Origin: Ewingella sp049889095
GTDB taxonomy: Bacteria > Pseudomonadota > Gammaproteobacteria > Enterobacterales > Enterobacteriaceae
Direction: 5' to 3' (one strand)
Assembly: GCA_049889095.1 (NCBI GenBank)
Contig: JBLJFK010000014.1
DNA length: 64,000 bases
A program made the position numbers and the translations under genes. Below, in pieces: positions 6,851 through 14,023 of the stretch; the first letter of the stretch is position 1; every line of letters starts with the position of its first letter. Below the pieces are notes generated by a model. The model was not told where the DNA came from and did not search any database. It was given only the letters and a program-made list of their open reading frames with translations.

Positions 6851-7147
6851 ATGGCCCGTAAACAATGGAGCCGGTCAGAACTAGATTTTTTGGTCGAAGT
6901 GGCCAGCACTCAGTCAGCCGGTGAGCTTTCTCAAGCGATGGGGAGAACGCCAGAATCTGTTAGAACAAAAGCGAGATACTTCGGGATTCAGCTTGTTCTG
7001 GTCAGGTCAAATAAGGATTGGACGCCAGCCGAAACTGCACTCTTCACTACACATTCCGACAAAGAAATCACCCTCATGACCGGCCGCTCACTGAAATCCA
7101 TATCAGCTAAGCGCCGAAGAATGAACATCTATCGCCGGGCAGCCTAA
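6851..7147 (+). CDS. Small protein with SANT/Myb-like helix-turn-helix repeats
   Basis: 98 residues from ATG 6851 (GAGGTGG upstream; a GTG six bases earlier is possible). Two similar halves: KQWSRSELDFLVEVASTQSA…RTPESVRTKARYFGI and KDWTPAETALFTTHSDKEI…RSLKSISAKRRRMNI. Each has the W-x9-F pattern and a basic third helix of SANT/Myb-type DNA-binding repeats, so a sequence-specific DNA-binding role is likely. Target unknown. Confidence 0.65.
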   Translation: MARKQWSRSELDFLVEVASTQSAGELSQAMGRTPESVRTKARYFGIQLVLVRSNKDWTPAETALFTTHSDKEITLMTGRSLKSISAKRRRMNIYRRAA

Positions 7148-7157
7148 AGGAACACTC

Positions 7158-7538
7158 ATGACCCGCACAGTAATTTGCGATTACTGCGGCCAGCCATCGA
7201 CTTTGGTTACTGGCCGAGCAATCTACCCTCACCGTCCCGATTTATTTTCTCTTCAGTTCTGGCAATGCATACCTTGCCGGGCTTACGTCGGCTGCCACAA
7301 AGACAGCAATGCTGTACCACTGGGCAGGCTGGCTAATTCTTCCCTGAGAGCGGCGAAAAATCAGGCTCATGCTGCGTTTGATCCGATCTGGAAGAATGGA
7401 TGGATGAAGCGGAAGGATGCCTATAGGTGGCTTGCAAATCAGTTGGAAATCACAAGCAAGGACTGCCACATCGGGATGTTCAACATTGAAATGTGCGAGC
7501 GCGTTGTCGCATCTTGCCAGAAGAGGAACGCATTATGA
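7158..7538 (+). CDS. Zinc-finger protein, DUF3268-like
   Basis: 126 residues. N-terminal CDYCGQP and CIPCRAYVGCH make a four-cysteine zinc site; the following LGRLANSSLRAAKNQAHAAFDPIW and KRKDAYRWLANQL fit the phage zinc-finger family DUF3268 (family name from memory). Nucleic-acid binding is likely. It overlaps the next gene by four bases. Confidence 0.7.
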   Translation: MTRTVICDYCGQPSTLVTGRAIYPHRPDLFSLQFWQCIPCRAYVGCHKDSNAVPLGRLANSSLRAAKNQAHAAFDPIWKNGWMKRKDAYRWLANQLEITSKDCHIGMFNIEMCERVVASCQKRNAL

Positions 7539-8155
7539 ACCCAGTAGAATTAAGAGAACTCATGAAGGATGCTGATGAGAGAGGAAAATATCTTGCAGCC
7601 ATTTGTCACAGAGGCAAGGACGTGCTTCTTGGTGACATCGAAAAGCTCATCGAAATCATGATTGATGAAGCCGTTGAAATCGAAGAACGCAAAACAGAAA
7701 ACGCCATCCTAAACCAGAAACTTTCAGCTTATCGACTCTCACAGCAAAACATCATCAACGCTTTCGGCATTGCTGGTGAAGGCGAACACAGCAAGCTGGT
7801 CATTGAGTATGTGATGGGGCTGGCTGCTGAGAATTCGGCGCTGAAAGCTGAAAATTGCATTCAGGATTTCATCATCTCCGCAGTTAAAGATTTAGTCCGT
7901 GAAAGTGATGGCGTGACAGGCTGGCATCGTAACGGCGATATCGCTTCATGGGATGAAGTTCTGCCGGAGCTATCCCACAGCGAAACACCAATCACCGACG
8001 CCGATATCGCTGAGATCGAGTCTGTTGGTGCCGAGAAGATGTTCAATCTGGTTGAGCCAGCGGTGCGTAATTTCTGCAATTCACAGGTCGCCAGATTGGT
8101 ACTTGAAGAGCTGGCAATACTAGCCACTGATCTGCGCGCTGGGAGGAAGGGATGA
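7535..8155 (+). CDS. Phage protein with coiled coil, unknown
   Basis: 206 residues starting at ATG 7535, which overlaps the stop before it (ATGA). The central part (about 55-90) is a heptad-rich helix with many Glu; the C-terminal part repeats the style of Ea22-type phage proteins (alanine- and glutamate-rich helices). No catalytic motif. Overlaps the next gene by four bases. Confidence 0.6.
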   Translation: MNPVELRELMKDADERGKYLAAICHRGKDVLLGDIEKLIEIMIDEAVEIEERKTENAILNQKLSAYRLSQQNIINAFGIAGEGEHSKLVIEYVMGLAAENSALKAENCIQDFIISAVKDLVRESDGVTGWHRNGDIASWDEVLPELSHSETPITDADIAEIESVGAEKMFNLVEPAVRNFCNSQVARLVLEELAILATDLRAGRKG

Positions 8156-8352
8156 GCGACAACGTAGAGGCCGTATGGTCTGTTGCTTTATATGTCGAAT
8201 GCCCCGAGTGCGAAGAGTCGTTTGATTTAAATGATGATGGCGAATTCACCGATGGCACTAAAGGCCATGCGCTCGAATGTTTAAAGGATGTTGACGTGGA
8301 GTGCCCGAACCAAGATTGCGGGCATAAATTCAAAGCAGATTTAGCATGGTGA
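8152..8352 (+). CDS. Small zinc-ribbon protein
   Basis: 66 residues, acidic, with CPEC near residue 17 and CPNQDC near residue 51, a likely four-cysteine zinc ribbon. ATGA overlap with the previous gene. Nucleic-acid or protein binding is the usual role of such knuckles; the partner is unknown. Confidence 0.65.
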   Translation: MSDNVEAVWSVALYVECPECEESFDLNDDGEFTDGTKGHALECLKDVDVECPNQDCGHKFKADLAW

Positions 8353-8364
8353 AGGAGCAACCTC

Positions 8365-8868
8365 ATGACTGATACAACCCTAACCCACAGTGAACTTTGT
8401 ATTATCGCAGAGCGGTTTCTCCGAAATAACGGGTTTAAGGTTGCGTTTCATGATCGGTTTATTGCTGGGGTTTCAACGGGTGAACAGCCTGATGCAATCG
8501 GATTCCGCAACCTCTCATCCTGCCTAATCGAAGCAAAGTGCTCTCGCGCTGATTTCCTCGCAGACAGGAAAAAGCGGTTTCGCGTGAATCCTGAATTGGG
8601 GATGGGGGACTGGCGCTTTTTCATCTGCGAGCCGGGACTGATCAGCATTGAGGAATTACCCGAAGGCTGGGGGCTGCTAAACGTAAAAAATGGCCGCGTC
8701 TATAAAGTTTGGGGTTGGCCGGGCAATGCGGTTTGGTATTTTCGCAAACCCTTTCATGCCAATAAGCAGGCTGAATGCGATTACATGTATAGCGCACTTC
8801 GCCGTCTTCAAATCCGTGGCCACTTGCCAGAAGTTTATGCCGGATTGCCGGTGAAGGAGGTTGTATGA
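8365..8868 (+). CDS. PD-(D/E)XK nuclease-like phage protein
   Basis: 167 residues. The core PDAIGFRN…SSCLIEAKCSRADFLADRKKRF fits the PD-(D/E)XK nuclease fold: Asp of PDA, then Glu-x-Lys (EAK), followed by a conserved SRxDFxxDxKK. The same EVKxSRADF-type motif occurs in MmcB-like DNA-repair proteins as I recall them. Probably a DNA- or nucleotide-acting enzyme; activity is inferred from the motif only. Followed with four-base overlap by an Ea22-like gene. Confidence 0.6.
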   Translation: MTDTTLTHSELCIIAERFLRNNGFKVAFHDRFIAGVSTGEQPDAIGFRNLSSCLIEAKCSRADFLADRKKRFRVNPELGMGDWRFFICEPGLISIEELPEGWGLLNVKNGRVYKVWGWPGNAVWYFRKPFHANKQAECDYMYSALRRLQIRGHLPEVYAGLPVKEVV

Positions 8869-9425
8869 CTGACAAAACTGATATCGCGGCGCTGCGTGAA
8901 GCTGCGATTAAATCCACGGGTGGCGATTGGTGTACTGATTCACAGCATTCCGTTATTGCAGATGCCGGGCTAAATGCAAATTACTATGTAGCTGCCTGCT
9001 CCGGCCCCGAGTGTATGGCAAATGCCAAGTTTATCGCTCTGGCAAACCCTGCAACCATTCTCACCCTACTCGACCAGCTCGAAGCAGAGCGCCGGAAGTA
9101 TGCCGCAGAAAATTTATTGAGAAAAGCCTCGGATAAAGCATTCAACGAACAATTTGAACGAGCAGAGGCGGCAGAGAAAGAGCGGGATGAGCTGTTAACG
9201 AGAAAGGATATCGTGGCGTCATGTCTATTAATCGGCGCTCAGCAGAAAGAAATCGCACAACTCCGCGCCAAGCTTGTAAACCCAGTAGTGCTGCCAAAGC
9301 TTTCAGTTGGTGAAGTCATGCATCGATCTGGATTTGACCGCCAATATGCAGAGGGCTGGGTAAGCGCTAACGACAATTCTATCCACGAAATTCGGACAGC
9401 CGGTTTTCTGGTTAAGGAGGAGTGA
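8865..9425 (+). CDS. Ead/Ea22-like phage protein
   Basis: 186 residues. Starts TDIAALREAAIKSTGGDW, then ANAKFIALANPATILTLLDQ and a long coiled coil: the usual layout of Ea22-like early proteins of lambdoid phages, where a short N-terminal module is followed by a variable helix. The C-terminal 50 residues (VGEVMHRSGFDRQYAEGW) form a separate small domain. Function in phage biology unknown. Confidence 0.75.
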   Translation: MTDKTDIAALREAAIKSTGGDWCTDSQHSVIADAGLNANYYVAACSGPECMANAKFIALANPATILTLLDQLEAERRKYAAENLLRKASDKAFNEQFERAEAAEKERDELLTRKDIVASCLLIGAQQKEIAQLRAKLVNPVVLPKLSVGEVMHRSGFDRQYAEGWVSANDNSIHEIRTAGFLVKEE

Positions 9426-9604
9426 TGCACGCTCACGTCATGCTCTACTGCCAGTGGCGAAAGTTCAAATATATGACTCATGGCTTCCGTGAGTTTTGCA
9501 CCTACAACAAGTATGAAGAACGTTACCAGTGGCAGGATTTCAAAGGCCGGATGGTGTGGGCGTTCCTCATGTGGCACAACGGATTTTTAGAAGGGTGGAG
9601 GTAA
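9425..9604 (+). CDS. Small aromatic-rich phage protein
   Basis: 59 residues from ATG 9425 behind AAGGAGG; a GTG three bases earlier is also possible. Very rich in Trp, Tyr, Phe and His (AFLMWHNGFLEGW at the end). Overlaps the previous stop by one base. No known family. Confidence 0.55.
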   Translation: MHAHVMLYCQWRKFKYMTHGFREFCTYNKYEERYQWQDFKGRMVWAFLMWHNGFLEGWR

Positions 9605-9608
9605 GACC

Positions 9609-10118
9609 ATGAAACTGAGCATTGAAGAACTGAAAGATATTCTTCGATATGAACCTGACACAGGAGCGTGGATAAGATTAAAGACGCGTGGCCCGTGCAT
9701 AAAATGGTCTGAAGCCGGGAACATAAGTGCAGATGGTTACCGAAAGTTAAGGATTAACGGGAAAGATTATTTATCAGCACGACTGGCATTTTTCTATATG
9801 AACGGCAGATGGCCTATACAGATGGATCACATAAACCGAATCAGATTGGATGATAGATGGTCAAATTTACGCGAGGTAAATCAACAACAGAACAACTTCA
9901 ATCAAGGCCTACGCGTAGACAATAGTAGCGGCGTTAAGGGTGTCTCCTGGTATAAGTCTCGCGAAAAATGGGTAGTGCAAATGAATGTCTACGGGAAACC
10001 TAGAAGATTTGGGTATTACAAAGACATTGAGCTTGCCGAACTAGTGGCTAGTGAGGCTCATGATAAATACCAAGGACAGTACGCAGCAACTGCTCAGATT
10101 CTACAAAAACAGGAATAA
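9609..10118 (+). CDS. HNH homing endonuclease with AP2-like DNA-binding domain
   Basis: 169 residues. N-terminal sensor-like part (KDILRYEPDTGAWIR), then the HNH core with QMDHINRIRLDDRWSNLREV and QQNNFNQ, then a C-terminal AP2-like fold (SSGVKGVSWYKSREKWVVQM…FGYYKDIELAELVASEAH). This is the standard build of free-standing phage homing endonucleases. It lies among Ea22-type genes and is noticeably more A/T-rich than its neighbours, which fits independent insertion. It would cut phages lacking it and be copied in during repair. Confidence 0.9.
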   Translation: MKLSIEELKDILRYEPDTGAWIRLKTRGPCIKWSEAGNISADGYRKLRINGKDYLSARLAFFYMNGRWPIQMDHINRIRLDDRWSNLREVNQQQNNFNQGLRVDNSSGVKGVSWYKSREKWVVQMNVYGKPRRFGYYKDIELAELVASEAHDKYQGQYAATAQILQKQE

Positions 10119-10123
10119 ATACA

Positions 10124-10585
10124 ATGGTGAACCTTTCAAATAACCCGTTATTACAGCAAGCATATGATGTTATCCAGGCCATCGAAAAATGCGGCGCATC
10201 AATTGAATTAACTGCCGCCGTTACCAAAGCGTCGGCATTGTTAACGGCAATTGATGAATTTATAAAAATCCGTGAGGCGCAGGGAGTGCCGGTGAGTTGT
10301 CCTGATTTTTGGTTAAGCCGCCCGGATGCGGAGCAAGCCGCAAAACAGCGCGGGAAAGGTCATGTTCAAGTTGAGATTAGCCTGTCATTCACGCAGCGCT
10401 TTAACGACGACGTGCCAGTATTCACAACCCCACAGTTGCCGATGGCTCATATTGGGTATCTGTATGCTGCAAAAGATACTGGCGCGGTAATCTATTCTAT
10501 CGCGGATTCTGATATTGAAGGCGCACAGTTGGTAGGTCCGATTTACGGTAACCTCGTATTATCCGCAACACTAAATCCAGCGTAG
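10124..10585 (+). CDS. Phage early-region protein, unknown
   Basis: 153 residues beginning MVNLSNNPLLQQAYDVIQAI. The N-terminal 50 residues are a helical module (AIEKCGASIELTAAVTKAS) that I recall from many enterophage early proteins with differing C-termini. The rest is of mixed structure. Followed by a terminator. Confidence 0.65.
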   Translation: MVNLSNNPLLQQAYDVIQAIEKCGASIELTAAVTKASALLTAIDEFIKIREAQGVPVSCPDFWLSRPDAEQAAKQRGKGHVQVEISLSFTQRFNDDVPVFTTPQLPMAHIGYLYAAKDTGAVIYSIADSDIEGAQLVGPIYGNLVLSATLNPA

Positions 10586-10656
10586 TGCGCCATGCTACAT
10601 CACATAACTCCTAATTTTACCTGCTAATGAGTTAGATAAGCTTCACAAAGAATATG

Positions 10657-10676
10657 CCGCCTTGAGCGGTTTTTTT
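10657..10676 (+). terminator. Second intrinsic terminator inside the pL operon
   Basis: CCGC (10657-10660), loop CTTGA, GCGG (10666-10669), then seven T. Located between two early genes in the same orientation, so it also needs antitermination for read-through to int. The rest of 10586-10701 shows nothing else. Confidence 0.8.
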
Positions 10677-10701
10677 ACGCCTGTCATATGAGGTATCTGC
10701 G

Positions 10702-10971
10702 ATGAAAACTCACGTACTTAAAATCTCACCTGAGCACTTCGACCCTGTATTTTCTGGTAGAAAGACTGCTGAACTGCGATTCAATGACCGTAATTATAAA
10801 GCTGGCGACTTACTAAAACTACGTGAGTTCTTTGATGGAGCATTCACTGGGAACCATGCATTCCGGCGCGTTACTCATGTGGCAGACATTGGCGAGTTTG
10901 CAGAGGGTTATGTGCTTATCAGCATGATACCTGCTTCGGAGTTTGAGGTTGCAGCGGCAGAAGCGGCATGA
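10702..10971 (+). CDS. ASCH/DUF3850-like protein
   Basis: 89 residues. MKTHVLKISPEHFDPVFSGRK followed by TAELRFNDRNYKAGDLLKLREF is the signature of DUF3850, a small beta-barrel family related to ASCH/PUA-like RNA-binding domains. Likely binds RNA or a modified base. Start supported by GAGGTATCTGCG upstream; overlaps the next gene by four bases. Confidence 0.8.
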   Translation: MKTHVLKISPEHFDPVFSGRKTAELRFNDRNYKAGDLLKLREFFDGAFTGNHAFRRVTHVADIGEFAEGYVLISMIPASEFEVAAAEAA

Positions 10972-11207
10972 AGATACTCATCAATGGTGACACTGAGCCA
11001 GCCCACATCGTCGCTGCTCACTCAGCAATAGACGAGCACATTAAACGCTACGGCTCTGGCAACAAGTCTCACCCCGTCATCTACAGCATCAAATACCGCG
11101 GCAAGCATTATCAAATCGAAGTCACCAACACTAACAAACATCACATGGCTCACGTCATCACTGGTCATCGACAGCTAACGAAAGTTCACTATGGAGAGGC
11201 GGCATGA
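10968..11207 (+). CDS. Small phage protein, unknown
   Basis: 79 residues, histidine-rich and basic (IKRYGSGNKSHPVIYSIKYR, later NKHHMAHVITGHRQ). Coupled by ATGA overlaps to the genes on both sides. No recognised family. Confidence 0.6.
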   Translation: MKILINGDTEPAHIVAAHSAIDEHIKRYGSGNKSHPVIYSIKYRGKHYQIEVTNTNKHHMAHVITGHRQLTKVHYGEAA

Positions 11208-11455
11208 AAAAACTGATCGCACTGGCGTTCATATTCTTGGCATTGGCTGGATGTACTGACCCAGAACGCGCCGTAAAGGTGCTGGCAGACAATGGATTTA
11301 GCAATATTCACATCGGCGGTTATTCGTGGGCTGGGTGCGCAAAAGGCGACAACTATGCAACCGAGTTCAGCGCAACTTCACCGGCCGGCAAGCAGGTTAA
11401 TGGCGTTGTCTGCTCCGCATGGCTGAAGGGTTCCACCATCAGATTCTTTGATTGA
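11204..11455 (+). CDS. Small phage lipoprotein
   Basis: 83 residues with a lipoprotein signal (FIFLALAGC, Cys about residue 18), then DPERAVKVLADNGFSNIHIGG and a C-terminal GSTIRF. Two further cysteines flank the mature domain. Similar short lipoproteins recur in enterobacterial prophages; function unknown to me. Lies in the early operon, so made on induction or by read-through. Confidence 0.75.
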   Translation: MKKLIALAFIFLALAGCTDPERAVKVLADNGFSNIHIGGYSWAGCAKGDNYATEFSATSPAGKQVNGVVCSAWLKGSTIRFFD

Positions 11456-11464
11456 GGGATTGAT

Positions 11465-11587
11465 ATGAAAAAAACACCAACTTTGGATAGAGAGGTGAAG
11501 CTAAACGCGCTGCCGGAGTCCGCAGCAATTATCGTCGGGATAATCTCGGTCATCTTACTTTCATGGGTGCTACTGCCGCAGGGGTGA
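11465..11587 (+). CDS. Tiny membrane protein
   Basis: 40 residues from ATG 11465 behind GAGGGATTG. One transmembrane helix (AAIIVGIISVILLSWVLL) near the C-terminus. It sits between a lipoprotein gene and another one-helix membrane peptide, so the three may act together at the envelope. No family recognised. Confidence 0.55.
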   Translation: MKKTPTLDREVKLNALPESAAIIVGIISVILLSWVLLPQG

Positions 11588-11589
11588 TT

Positions 11590-11694
11590 ATGTATACAAG
11601 ACTTGAACGCCGGTTGATTTGGCTCGCTATCTTCCTTTTCGGCGCAATTTTCTGGATTGGCCTCACCTTTCTGATTTATGGAGTTTGGAAATGA
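11590..11694 (+). CDS. Tiny membrane protein
   Basis: 34 residues starting two bases after the previous stop, with a single hydrophobic helix (LIWLAIFLFGAIFWIGLTFL) after a basic N-terminus. The stop overlaps the next start (ATGA). The only upstream purine run is GGGG inside the preceding gene's end, suggesting coupled translation. Confidence 0.5.
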   Translation: MYTRLERRLIWLAIFLFGAIFWIGLTFLIYGVWK

Positions 11695-12203
11695 AATATG
11701 AATACCTGAAAGGCAGTGAGAAGGATTTTGAAGGTGCGCAGGATGAGTGCTTGGTTATTGTTCGGCACCTTCGTCAAAAATGGATAAAACACCTAACGGA
11801 GTTTATTGGTGGCGCATGCCCATTGAATGAAGGATTCCCCATAGACTCAGTATCAAACTGGGAGATCATCGCCGAGCGCCGACCAATCACCGAGCAGGCT
11901 TGGGATGGCGAGCATTTACCACCCACTGGATGGGAGTGTGAAATGCAAAATGATAAAGGAGCGTGGCTTGCAGTAGATATCATTGCTCATAAAGATGGAT
12001 TTGCATTCGGGTGGTCATACGATTGCCGAAGGGTATTCTTCAGCGATAAGCCTATGGATTTCCGCCCTATCCGGTCACCTGAAGATGTGGCAAGGGACGC
12101 AGCGATTGATGGCATGGCTGAGATAATCGAATACCGCACAGGATGCTCGCCAAAGCCGCTCGCTAAATGGCTCTACGATGCCGGTTACCGAAAGATGGAG
12201 TAA
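11691..12203 (+). CDS. Phage early-region protein, unknown
   Basis: 170 residues; start at 11691 chosen because it overlaps the preceding stop and GGAG lies nine bases upstream. The middle carries AERRPITEQAWDGEHLPPTG, a module I recall from several enterophage hypothetical proteins, and the C-terminus PLAKWLYDAGYRKME is also typical. Function unknown. Confidence 0.65.
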   Translation: MKYEYLKGSEKDFEGAQDECLVIVRHLRQKWIKHLTEFIGGACPLNEGFPIDSVSNWEIIAERRPITEQAWDGEHLPPTGWECEMQNDKGAWLAVDIIAHKDGFAFGWSYDCRRVFFSDKPMDFRPIRSPEDVARDAAIDGMAEIIEYRTGCSPKPLAKWLYDAGYRKME

Positions 12204-12206
12204 CCC

Positions 12207-12419
12207 ATGACAGAACAGGAGCGGAATGCACTGCGCTCCGCTGCGCGAAGATGTAATGAAGAACTCCACCAGGCCGTAGCGGCCAATCCAAAAACCCCAT
12301 TCGATAAACTTTCCGGCCCGATCATCAAACGCCACTATCAGCCCATTAAGCCGATCTACCGGTTGGTTGATTTTCTGTGGACGATTGGCGTGCTCAACGG
12401 ACAATTTGAAGAGAGGTAA
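12207..12419 (+). CDS. Small phage protein next to xis, unknown
   Basis: 70 residues, helical and charged at the start (MTEQERNALRSAARRCNEEL), with a Tyr/Trp-rich end. Three bases separate it from the previous gene and two from the excisionase-like gene, so it is part of the same transcript. Confidence 0.6.
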   Translation: MTEQERNALRSAARRCNEELHQAVAANPKTPFDKLSGPIIKRHYQPIKPIYRLVDFLWTIGVLNGQFEER

Positions 12420-12421
12420 GT

Positions 12422-12784
12422 ATGCAAGAAATTCTATTAGACGATGAGGTTTTTAAGCTCACCGAAGCGGCTGCATATCTTAAGAAATCACCGCGTACGG
12501 TTCGGGGTCTCATTAAGGCAGGGAAGCTAATTGCCGGAAAGAGCGGGGAAAAGGCTCAGGGTCGGTTTGAGATTTTAAAGTCATCCTGCCTTGAGTATGT
12601 TCACAATCAAAAGCACAATCAGGCCGTGAGTGAATCAGATGGCCGTAAAGAGGATACATTATGGCGATCAAACAACGTGGTGGAGTTTGGCACTGCGACT
12701 TCGCAACGCCAGACGGAAAGCGTGTTAGGCGGTCTCTTGACACGTCAGACAGGCTTGAAGCGCAAGAGCTGCACGACAAACTGA
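12422..12784 (+). CDS. Excisionase-like MerR-type DNA-binding protein
   Basis: 120 residues. Residues 8-60 form a winged helix-turn-helix of the excisionase/MerR type (DEVFKLTEAAAYLKKSPRTV, then GKLIAGK). It should bend att DNA and direct integrase to excise the prophage. The last 41 codons overlap integrase in another frame; the C-terminal SNNVVEFGTATSQRQTE segment resembles the tails of similar excisionase-like phage proteins, so the long form is probably real. Directly upstream of int, as expected. Confidence 0.8.
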   Translation: MQEILLDDEVFKLTEAAAYLKKSPRTVRGLIKAGKLIAGKSGEKAQGRFEILKSSCLEYVHNQKHNQAVSESDGRKEDTLWRSNNVVEFGTATSQRQTESVLGGLLTRQTGLKRKSCTTN

Positions 12785-13764
12785 AATCTGAGTCATGGCG
12801 GGTTAGCCGGTTAGGTGAAGCCCCTCAAAAAACCTTTGAAGAAGCATGCGTTCGCTGGCTTACGGATAAGCAACATAAGCGGTCATTGGATGATGACAAG
12901 ACCAAGATTGAATTCTTCCTGGAGCACTTCTCAGGAAGAATTCTATCAAGCATCAGGCCGGAGGAAATTACTTCGGCTGTTGCTGGCCTGAAGAACAGGA
13001 AGTCTAACGGTAAGGTTGAAGTTACCAATGCCACCAAGAATCTTTACCTGGCTTTTATTCGTAGCCTACTGAGAATTGCGGAAAAGGAATGGGGATGGCT
13101 GGAGAAAGCGCCTAATCTGAAATCACGTTCAACTCCTAACCGGCGCATTCGCTGGCTAACCCGAGAGGAGGCGGAAAGGATGATCCGTGTTATGCCGGAC
13201 ATCATCAGGCCGGTAGTTATCTTCGCTCTATCTACAGGGTTGCGGCGTTCCAACATCATTAATTTGGAATGGTCGCAAATTGATATGCCGCGAAAAGTGG
13301 CATGGATTAATCCGGAGAACGCAAAGGGAGGAAAGGCGATAGGCGTCGCGCTGAACGATACGGCATGTTCTGTTCTGAGAAAACAGTTCGGTCTTCACTC
13401 GCGATGGGTATTTGTGCACACCAAAGCGAAGAATCGTGCTGATGGCTCAATGACGCCAGATGTTCGGAAAATGCGGGTGGATGATAACAGGCAATGGCAG
13501 AAGGGATTAAAGTTGGCGGGGATCGAGGATTTCAGATTTCATGACTTGAGGCATACCTGGGCGAGCTGGTTGATACAAAGTGGTGTTCCACTTTCGGCAT
13601 TGCAGGAAATGGGTGGCTGGGAGTGTATTGAAATGGTGCGCCGATACGCACATCTCTCTCCCAATCACCTATCAGAACACGCATGCAAACTGGACTCAAT
13701 GATTGTGGTCGATGGCACAAATACGGCACAGCATGGAATCGATAAGGTGCTTAAGATAGCGTAA
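12661..13764 (+). CDS. int: Prophage tyrosine-recombinase integrase
   Basis: 367 residues. N-terminal arm-binding part (VWHCDFATPDGKRVRRSLDT), SAM-like core-binding domain (about 60-150), then the catalytic domain with Arg in STGLRRSN, Lys in AKGGKAI, HDLRHTWASW (His-x-x-Arg-His) and Tyr in RRYAHLSP. All catalytic residues are present and the frame is intact. The gene ends 14 bases before the encoded CCA of tRNA-Thr, so it is the integrase for this tRNA site. Its start lies inside the excisionase-like gene. Confidence 0.95.
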   Translation: MAIKQRGGVWHCDFATPDGKRVRRSLDTSDRLEAQELHDKLKSESWRVSRLGEAPQKTFEEACVRWLTDKQHKRSLDDDKTKIEFFLEHFSGRILSSIRPEEITSAVAGLKNRKSNGKVEVTNATKNLYLAFIRSLLRIAEKEWGWLEKAPNLKSRSTPNRRIRWLTREEAERMIRVMPDIIRPVVIFALSTGLRRSNIINLEWSQIDMPRKVAWINPENAKGGKAIGVALNDTACSVLRKQFGLHSRWVFVHTKAKNRADGSMTPDVRKMRVDDNRQWQKGLKLAGIEDFRFHDLRHTWASWLIQSGVPLSALQEMGGWECIEMVRRYAHLSPNHLSEHACKLDSMIVVDGTNTAQHGIDKVLKIA

Positions 13765-13778
13765 GTGATTGTTTTATA

Positions 13779-13855
<77 letters not shown>

Positions 13856-14023
13856 TTTTGAGGTGCTGCGGGGGACTACGTGGCGTAATTTATTGAAATC
13901 TTCTGCGTGAGTCAATAGTAGGAAAGTGTGTTTGCTGCTTTTCTCATCATCCTGTTGATTTCATGTGCGTTGCACCGGTTTCTTCTCTCAAATCCACCGG
14001 TGCAAATACTCTTCATTCTTCGA

